Source: Streptomyces sp. NBC_00820 (GTDB lineage Bacteria; Actinomycetota; Actinomycetes; Streptomycetales; Streptomycetaceae). Taken from it: DNA of 64,000 nt. Every line of letters starts with the position of its first letter. Positions within the stretch are counted from its first letter, which is position 1. The notes beneath the pieces are model-generated. The model was not told the DNA's origin. It saw only the letters and a list, made by a program, of their open reading frames with translations, and searched no databases. Where the stretch lies: positions 3,484,501 through 3,548,500 of the forward strand of contig NZ_CP108882.1 of the NCBI RefSeq assembly GCF_036347055.1, in the 5' to 3' direction. Both the position numbers and the translations under genes were made by a program. This document shows, one piece after another, positions 58,480-64,000 of this stretch.

Positions 58480-59147
58480 CTACCGCCCTCGTGGTCGTCG
58501 TGCTTGCGCAGGTAGTCGCTGAGTTCGTCGAGTTCGGCGCGTACCTGGTCGATCCGGGCGGGGGCGGGGCGCTGCGGCGGTGGCGTGTGCGGCATGGGCG
58601 GCGGTGTGTGGGGCGTGCTCAGCGGTGTGTGGGGCGTGCTCGGTACCGCCGGCGGCGGAGGCGACGGAAGGAGCGGGGCGACCGGAGCGGCGAAGCCCGC
58701 GGGCCCGGCCGGCGCGCTCTGCACGGTCGTCGCGGTGAACGGGGTCACGGGGCCCGGGTAGCCGTACGCCCCGGCACCGTGCTGCGCCCGGTAGGCCCGG
58801 CGCCGCATGTGGAAGTGGCTGATCTCCGCCACCAGGTAGTAGACGGACGCGCAGGCCAGGTTGCCCAGCAGCAGAGAGCCGCCCAGGTAACCGCCCGGGG
58901 TGTGGAGCTCGTCCTCACCGGGTTCGGAGCCCACCAGCACGAAGCCTGCGATGCCGGCCACCAGCGATATGGCGAACAGGCACCAGTCGAGCGGCTTGCG
59001 CGTGACGGCCGCCAGCCGCAGGAGCGTCACCGCGGCCAGGGTCCCGATGGTGCCGACGCTCACCGCCACGAGCAGCACACGCAGGATGACCAGCCACGCG
59101 GTGTGCGGCGGCTGCTTCACCGGCTGTGCGTAGCCGTGGCCTTGCAT
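58476..59147 (-). CDS. Membrane protein coupled to the serine/threonine kinase
   Basis: 223 aa. Three or four hydrophobic spans in the first 115 residues (AWLVILRVLLVAVSVGTIG, WCLFAISLVAGIAGFVLV, GSLLLGNLACASVYYLVAE), then a Pro/Thr-rich repeat (TPHTPLSTPHTPPPMPHTPP) and a C-terminal helix (IDQVRAELDELSDYLRKH). The 4-bp overlap with the kinase start suggests that the two are made together. A perfect hairpin gggcgta-ctcg-tacgccc (59170-59187) lies in its leader. Confidence 0.75.
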   Translation of the reverse strand: MQGHGYAQPVKQPPHTAWLVILRVLLVAVSVGTIGTLAAVTLLRLAAVTRKPLDWCLFAISLVAGIAGFVLVGSEPGEDELHTPGGYLGGSLLLGNLACASVYYLVAEISHFHMRRRAYRAQHGAGAYGYPGPVTPFTATTVQSAPAGPAGFAAPVAPLLPSPPPPAVPSTPHTPLSTPHTPPPMPHTPPPQRPAPARIDQVRAELDELSDYLRKHDDHEGGR

Positions 59148-59249
59148 GGCTGCTCCTGATCCCTGAAATGGGCGTACTCGTACGCCCGGTGGTGTCCGGA
59201 CCGGGCACCACCGGTCGCACGATGGTCGCTCCGAGCATATGGCCCGGCG

Positions 59250-59286
59250 CGGACAACGGGTCCGGGTTGTACCGAACCGTTGTCCG
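59250..59286. terminator. 10-bp inverted repeat after the methylase gene
   Basis: CGGACAACGG (59250-59259) pairs perfectly with CCGTTGTCCG (59277-59286) across 17 nt, 11 bases beyond the stop of the leftward methylase gene. It may end that transcript or be an operator for the next gene. Confidence 0.6.
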
Positions 59287-59296
59287 AGCGTCGTGG

Positions 59297-61435
59297 TCAG
59301 TCCGGCGCGACGGTCCCGTCCGTCAGCCCGTCGTACATCCCGCGCACGAGCTGCTCCCCGAGCCGGCTCGCGTGGCGCAGCGCCCGCTCGAACTCGTCCA
59401 GGGCGCGGAACCGGGCGCCGTAGCGCCGCTGTTCGTCCAGCGGCAGCCGGGGCAGTTGCAGGCGGCGCACGTCCAGCCGGGTGGCGGTGGACGCGTAGCT
59501 GCTGGCCTGCCGGTTGTTGGCGGTGCCACGCAGGAACCCGGTGAGGAACCAGGGGTCGAGCGCGGCGGGATCGGGGCGCAGGAGCACGAGGTTGCGCCCG
59601 AGGGCGGCACCCGCCGTCTCCGCGTCGATCACCCGCGCCACCGAACCGCCGCCGAGCACCGGTACGACGATGTCGCCCGGCTCGGTCAGCACCGCCTCCT
59701 CGTCGCTCTCCGGGAGCGTCCCCGAGGGCGCTGTTCCGGCGAGGACGTCGTGGTCGGTCAGGACGGGCACGCGCGCGGGGCCGCCGTTTCCGCCGGTGCG
59801 CATCACCAGCGCGCCGCCGCGCGCGAGTTCACCGACGGTGGTGAGCGGCCAGCGCGCGGGCAGCGCCGGGGCGGCGGGGGGCGGGGTGAGGTCGGCGGTC
59901 AGACGCAGGGTCGTGCCCAGGCGCTCGCGCACCGCCGTGAGCTGTTCGGCGCCGTCGGCCTCGGCGGCGGGTGGCAGATGGCGGGCGGGGGCCAGGTCCA
60001 CGTCGTCGTCGAGGAGTTCGATGACCGGCACGGAACGCGCCACCCCCGGCCGCTCGGTCAGCCGGCCGTCCCGGGCGAAGGCGCGCCAGGCGTCCAGGAC
60101 GGCGTCCCGTACCGCCTGCCAGTCCGGGCCGCCGCGTGCCTCGCCGGCGAACCGCCCGGTGTCCAGGAGCAGCACCTCGGGCGCAACAGGCGTCCGGTCC
60201 GGGCGGCGCAGCACCCACAGGTGGAGCGGGATGTTGTACGGCGGTGCCGCCCCGACCGGCAGCGCGACCACCGCGCGCAGTGCGCCGCGGCGCAGCAGGT
60301 CGGCGCGGATGCGGCGGCCGGAGCGGCGTGAGGCGGCGGCCGGCGGCATGAGCAGCACGGCGGTGCCGCCGTCGGCCAGCCGGGCGAGCGCGTGCTGCAC
60401 CCAGGCCAGCTCGGACTCGGTGCGGGCAGGGAAGCCGTACTCCCAGCGGGGGTCGTAGGCGAGTTCGTCGTGGCCCCAGTTGCGTTCGTTGAACGGCGGG
60501 TGGCACAGGACGGCGTCGGCGCGCAGCTCCGGGAAGGCGTCGGCGCGCAGGGTGTCGCCGGCGGCGGCGCGCACGGCCGCGCGGGCGTGCAGGGCGAGCC
60601 TGAGCGCGGTGAGCGCGGCGAGTTCGGGGGCGCCGTCCTGGGCGTACAGCTCCTGGCCTGGGCGGCTTTCCACGGCGCGCAGCAGGGCGCCGGTGCCGCA
60701 GGCCGGGTCCAGGACGCTGCGGGCGGGTCCGGCGAGGTCGGCCATGAGGCGGGCGAGTTCCGCCGGGGTGAGCGTGTACTGGCGGGGGTTGGCGTCCAGG
60801 TGCCGGCCCAGCAGGAACTCGAAGGCCTGCCGTGCCCCGGTTTCGGCGGCCAGCTCGGCGGCGCCGCGCAGGAGCGGTGCGGAGGGCAGGAGTTGGGAGC
60901 CGGTGGGGGTGTGCACCACGGAACCGGTGCGCGCGGACGGCGGGGCGTTCACGGCGTCGGGCGTCTGGGCGTCGGGTGTACGGGTGCCGGGCGTACGAGC
61001 GTCAGGCGCACGGGAGCCAGGCGTCCGGGCGTCGGACACCGTGCCGAAGCGCGGGCCGAGCACCTGCTCCAGCGCGCCGGGGAGCGCCGCGGTCAGGCGC
61101 TCGTCGGAGCCCGCGCTGATGTCCAGCCAGACGGTGGGGCGTTCGTGGATGAGCAGCAGGACGCAGCCGACGTGCACCAGGGCGGTGACGGGACCGTCGG
61201 GATGGCCGGCGAGCTGCTGCCAGACGCGTTCGCGCAGCGGCACCTCGGCGAGCTTGCCCTGCTTGCGCAGCCAGCCCTCGACCTCGCCGAGGGCGAAGGA
61301 CGGGCTGGTCTCCGTCCCTCCGACGGGCTTGGGGAAATCGGCGTGCCTGCGGCGCCAGTTGCTCACGGCGGCCCGGCCCACTCCGGCGAGCCGCGCGATA
61401 CCGGCGGCGGTCACCTCTGTCGCGTTGTCCTGCAC
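59297..61435 (-). CDS. Orphan N6-adenine methylase-like protein fused to a specificity-type domain
   Basis: 712 aa from the GTG at 61435, with AGGGGAGCGG before it. Residues 5-65: helix-turn-helix (VTAAGIARLAGVGRAAVSNWRR). ~120-160: RTPG/RTPD repeats. ~225-430: HsdM-like methylase with SAM motif I VLDPACGTGALLRAV, but motif IV reads CHPPFN where NPPF/Y is expected. ~530-700: a type I specificity-like part (WPLTTVGELARGG, GDIVVPVLGG, RLDVRRLQLPRLPLDEQRR). No hsdR is near. It may be a regulatory or impaired methylase. Confidence 0.8.
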   Translation of the reverse strand: MQDNATEVTAAGIARLAGVGRAAVSNWRRRHADFPKPVGGTETSPSFALGEVEGWLRKQGKLAEVPLRERVWQQLAGHPDGPVTALVHVGCVLLLIHERPTVWLDISAGSDERLTAALPGALEQVLGPRFGTVSDARTPGSRAPDARTPGTRTPDAQTPDAVNAPPSARTGSVVHTPTGSQLLPSAPLLRGAAELAAETGARQAFEFLLGRHLDANPRQYTLTPAELARLMADLAGPARSVLDPACGTGALLRAVESRPGQELYAQDGAPELAALTALRLALHARAAVRAAAGDTLRADAFPELRADAVLCHPPFNERNWGHDELAYDPRWEYGFPARTESELAWVQHALARLADGGTAVLLMPPAAASRRSGRRIRADLLRRGALRAVVALPVGAAPPYNIPLHLWVLRRPDRTPVAPEVLLLDTGRFAGEARGGPDWQAVRDAVLDAWRAFARDGRLTERPGVARSVPVIELLDDDVDLAPARHLPPAAEADGAEQLTAVRERLGTTLRLTADLTPPPAAPALPARWPLTTVGELARGGALVMRTGGNGGPARVPVLTDHDVLAGTAPSGTLPESDEEAVLTEPGDIVVPVLGGGSVARVIDAETAGAALGRNLVLLRPDPAALDPWFLTGFLRGTANNRQASSYASTATRLDVRRLQLPRLPLDEQRRYGARFRALDEFERALRHASRLGEQLVRGMYDGLTDGTVAPD

Positions 61436-61524
61436 CGGCCCCGCTCCCCTCGTCCCGTGTGTGCATCGAGCATACCGACGTACACAGCATCCATGCATTC
61501 ACGTGCGTGTACAGACCGAGTTAC

Positions 61525-61563
61525 GTGAACCGTGTTGACTCGGTTCACAAGCTCTGCTGTTAT
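61525..61563 (+). promoter_or_regulatory. Promoter with overlapping inverted repeat
   Basis: TTGACT (61535-61540) and TGTTAT (61558-61563), 17 bp apart, point right to the gene at 61624. GTGAACCG (61525-61532) and CGGTTCAC (61541-61548) form a perfect inverted repeat around the -35 box; a regulator bound here could block it. Confidence 0.7.
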
Positions 61564-61623
61564 TGACCCAGCGAACGAGCGGCCAGCCGAGGGGGCGGTC
61601 GCCGCATCGGGAGGGAGCCCGTC

Positions 61624-62304
61624 ATGGGCATGAAGGGCAAGATCGCGCTGGGCGCTGTCGCGGGCTTCGTGGTCATCGGTGTCGTGTCGGCGAACGCCGG
61701 CAGCGACGGCAAGGACGGTGGCGGCAAGGACACTTCGGCCACCGCCGACCGCAAGTCCGGCGGCGGCAAGTCCGCGGGGGGCGCCAAGGCCGCCGAGAAG
61801 AAGAAGGCCGCCTTCGACGGGGACGGTGAATTCACCGTCGGCTCCGACGTCAAGCCCGGTACCTATCGCACCACCGGCAACACCGACGACATGTGTTACT
61901 GGGAGCGCGACAAGGACGCCTCGGGCGAGATGGACTCCACGCTCGCCAACGACAATGTCAGCGGCGCCAGTTACGTGACCATCAAGGCCACCGACAAGCT
62001 CTTCAAGTCCACCGGCTGCAAGGACTGGGAAACCGTCGACCCGAAGGCGAAGGGCACGCCCGCCTCGTCCATGGCCGGCAACGGGGGCATGTTCAAGGTC
62101 GGCACGGACATCGCGCCGGGCACCTACAAGTCGACCGGGAACGCCGACGACTCCTGCTACTGGGAGCGCACCAAGGACGCCGAGCACGGACTCGACTCGA
62201 TCATCGCGAACAACAACGTGACCGGGAACGCCGTCGTCACCATCCGCTCCACGGACGCCTACTTCAAGACGACCGGCTGCGGGAACTGGAAGAAGACCGC
62301 CTGA
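61624..62304 (+). CDS. Exported protein made of two duplicated domains
   Basis: 226 aa, ATG after GGGAGG. N-terminal hydrophobic segment (IALGAVAGFVVIGVVSANA) as signal or anchor, a Lys/Gly-rich linker to residue ~62, then two copies of a ~70-residue domain. The first reads FTVGSDVKPGTYRTTG...CYWERDKDA...STGC; the second FKVGTDIAPGTYKSTG...CYWERTKDA...TTGC. Each has two cysteines at like places, so one disulfide each is likely. No assigned function. Confidence 0.8.
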   Translation: MGMKGKIALGAVAGFVVIGVVSANAGSDGKDGGGKDTSATADRKSGGGKSAGGAKAAEKKKAAFDGDGEFTVGSDVKPGTYRTTGNTDDMCYWERDKDASGEMDSTLANDNVSGASYVTIKATDKLFKSTGCKDWETVDPKAKGTPASSMAGNGGMFKVGTDIAPGTYKSTGNADDSCYWERTKDAEHGLDSIIANNNVTGNAVVTIRSTDAYFKTTGCGNWKKTA

Positions 62305-62531
62305 CCAGGCCTCCGTCCCGCACCACCCGCACGAACCGCACCGCCCCGCACCACCCCGCGTGACCCGCTCCACCCGCACGCGCCGCACCGTCGGCGCGGG
62401 ACTCCTGGAAACGTCCCGCGCCGCGCCGCTCCCGCCGGCCCCGCCCACCGCCCGAGGCCCCCTCGGACCCGGACGAACCGGCTCTCGCAGCACCACAGTT
62501 CATCTTTGATCAACTCCACCGAGGAATTCCC

Positions 62532-63245
62532 ATGCGTCTTTCGTCCCGCCTCGTCCAGGTGTTCGCCGTCGCGGCGCTCCCCCTGGCCCTCGCCGCCTGC
62601 TCCACCGGCACGGACGCCACGGCCACGACCACGAAGGCCAAGGCCAAGGACCCCAACGCCGGCCTGCTGACGGGCACCCAGCTGAAGAAGGCCCTGGCGC
62701 CGGCGTCGGTCGTCCCGTCCTACCTCGCCCCCGTCGCGGGCGGTTCCCCCGACAGCGGCAGCCAGTTCATGGACCCGTCCGCCCGGAGCACGGGGAAGCC
62801 GAAGTGCTCCGACTTCGAGAGCAACGCCTGGCTGAGCGTGAGCGGCTTCAAGGGCGGCGTTTCGTTCGCGCAGGGCGACTACGTGAACAAGGCCCAGACC
62901 GAGGAGATCGCCGAGGAGATCGACGCGTTCCAGGGAACGACCGCGAAGTCGGTGATGAAGTACGTACGGGAAGCCGCCGCCGCGTGCCCCACGTTCACGG
63001 ACACCGACGCCCACGCCGAGGTCAAGCTCGTCGGCCACGCCGCGCCCGGACTCGGTGACGAGGCCTACACCATTCGGCTCACCAGCCCCCGCTTCGAGAA
63101 CGGTTCCACCCTGGTGGCCGCCCGCGTGGGCAACTCGGTCGTCACGGTGCTGTCCTCGGCCGGCAACGACGACGGTGCCGCCACCGCCGGCACGGTGGTC
63201 ACCCACATCGTGGACGCGCTGAAGGCCAAGGCCGCCAAGTCCTGA
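62532..63245 (+). CDS. Surface lipoprotein, unknown function
   Basis: 237 aa, ATG after GAGGAA. Lipobox LALAAC with the lipid Cys at residue ~23. The mature part has LLTGTQLKKALAPASVVPSY, CSDFESNAWLSVSG and ACPTFTDTD, features of small actinobacterial lipoproteins in the PknH-sensor-like group. It follows the duplicated exported protein by 227 bp; that spacer is GC-rich with no gene. Confidence 0.75.
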   Translation: MRLSSRLVQVFAVAALPLALAACSTGTDATATTTKAKAKDPNAGLLTGTQLKKALAPASVVPSYLAPVAGGSPDSGSQFMDPSARSTGKPKCSDFESNAWLSVSGFKGGVSFAQGDYVNKAQTEEIAEEIDAFQGTTAKSVMKYVREAAAACPTFTDTDAHAEVKLVGHAAPGLGDEAYTIRLTSPRFENGSTLVAARVGNSVVTVLSSAGNDDGAATAGTVVTHIVDALKAKAAKS

Positions 63246-63250
63246 TCACC

Positions 63251-63281
63251 GGGGCCGACGGGTGGACCACCTGTCGGCCCC
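63251..63281 (+). terminator. Terminator hairpin after the lipoprotein gene
   Basis: GGGGCCGAC (63251-63259) pairs with GTCGGCCCC (63273-63281), followed by TTCTT. Beyond it, 63285-63395 holds repeats of ggcctcctcc and ccggccttcc. Confidence 0.85.
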
Positions 63282-63395
63282 TTCTTCAGGCCTCCTCCTG
63301 GCTTCCTCCCGGCCTTCCCCGGCCTTCCCCGGCCTTCGCCCGGCCTCCTCCTGGCCTCCTCCTGGCCTCCCGCCGGCCTTCTCCTCGCCCGCGGC

Positions 63396-64000
63396 TCAGC
63401 GCGCGTGGAAACGCGCCGGCGCCTCGGTCGGGTTGCCCCCGGACGGCAGCTTCTGGCCCGGGCAGGCGGCGAGGACCTTCTTCATCGCGGCCTTCTCCCC
63501 CGAGGTGACCCACAGGCCGTACTTCTTCTTCACGGCGACCTGCGCGGCGACGTAGTCGCAGCGATAGGTCTTGTTCGGCGGCACCCAGGTGGCCGTGTCG
63601 CCGTCCCCCTTGCCGCGGTTGGTGCTCGCGTCGACCGCGAGCAGGTTGAGGGGATCGTTGGCCAGCGCTATGCGCTTGCTGGGGTCCCAGTACTTGGCGC
63701 CCTTCTGCCAGGCGTCGGACAGGGCCACGACGTGGTCGATGTCGACCAGGCTGCGGCCACGCCGGTAGGTGACGTCCTTGCCGGAGTAGGGGTCCGGATC
63801 CAGCAGCCCGTAGGTGACCTTGCAGGTGCCGCCGGTGAACTTCACCGACTTCAGGTCGCGCTTGAGGATGTCGTCGCGGGTGTCGCAGGAGTTGGAGTCG
63901 GTGTCGGCCCAGGCGGTGCCGAACCTCGTCCGGGAGTAACCCGTCTTCGGGGCGCGCCCCTTGACGGGCAGCGAGTCGGCGGCGGTCAGAGCGGCTCCCC
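63396..64000 (-). CDS. HNH endonuclease-like protein (DUF1524), C-terminal part
   Basis: The frame is open from the stop at 63396 to the window edge; about 201 residues are seen and the 5' end lies outside. The beta-beta-alpha metal site of the DUF1524 (GmrSD_C) family is visible as DIDHVVALSDAWQKGA and the later NDPLNLLAVDASTNRGKGD; TYRCDYVAAQVAVKKKYGL closes it. Most Streptomyces relatives are exported, and the start of this one may carry a signal. A GTG at 63845 is within the frame but is not the true start. Confidence 0.87.
   Translation of the reverse strand, partial: GAALTAADSLPVKGRAPKTGYSRTRFGTAWADTDSNSCDTRDDILKRDLKSVKFTGGTCKVTYGLLDPDPYSGKDVTYRRGRSLVDIDHVVALSDAWQKGAKYWDPSKRIALANDPLNLLAVDASTNRGKGDGDTATWVPPNKTYRCDYVAAQVAVKKKYGLWVTSGEKAAMKKVLAACPGQKLPSGGNPTEAPARFHAR

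Overview
The window is a stretch of core chromosome from a Streptomyces. The evidence is very high GC with third-position GC bias, genes packed in short overlapping operons (many ATGA/GTGA overlaps), GTG and TTG starts, a tRNA-Leu(UAA) that is recognisably bldA, two Rpf muralytic enzymes, a partner-switching sigma cassette, roadblock proteins and a Streptomyces-type DivIC/enolase/Ppx neighbourhood. From memory, the gene order resembles the S. coelicolor region around SCO3066-SCO3111; this was not searched. No phage, insertion sequence, CRISPR array or obvious horizontally acquired island is visible.

Layout. 1-5189: end of a POT peptide transporter, then a sigma-I-type switch (anti-sigma kinase, anti-anti-sigma, divergent sigma factor) and a membrane-anchored sigma-like protein with an external ricin-type lectin. 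5250-10940: histidine catabolism operon hutU - M20 amidohydrolase - hutF - hutI, all reading leftward, with a palindrome over the hutU promoter. 11092-15694: a PLP decarboxylase-like gene, a four-gene operon of three roadblock proteins and one DUF4388-like protein whose first gene carries a TTA codon, and a small membrane protein. 15931-21846: an RpiR regulator overlapping a histidine/aromatic ammonia-lyase homologue that lacks the normal Ala-Ser-Gly cofactor triad, divergent from a complete glycine-betaine-type ABC importer. 21953-30992: cystathionine beta-synthase, SGNH hydrolase, thiolase, Bax-inhibitor-1 protein, 4-hydroxybenzoate hydroxylase and small conserved proteins.

31231-35421 is the most unusual part: two near-identical small peptides, a membrane M50 metalloprotease with an apparent N-terminal PqqD-like peptide-binding domain, a secreted Cys-containing protein and a divergent XRE regulator with a palindromic operator between. 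It looks like an undescribed ribosomal-peptide maturation system. Then come bldA (35987-36073), a MacB-type ABC exporter pair, a cyclopropane-fatty-acid synthase-like enzyme, NDH-2, Ppx/GppA, DUF501, a DivIC-like division protein, enolase, RpfA behind a ydaO/c-di-AMP riboswitch, a second Rpf, a CYP107-type P450, MazG, a SurA-like lipoprotein, a DUF1906 hydrolase, an M16 peptidase, a Ser/Thr kinase, an orphan fused N6-methylase/specificity protein, two exported proteins and the end of an HNH nuclease.

The genes join central metabolism (His to Glu, enolase, NDH-2, Cys) with cell-wall growth, dormancy exit and development. bldA and a TTA-containing roadblock operon in one window give a direct developmental link.
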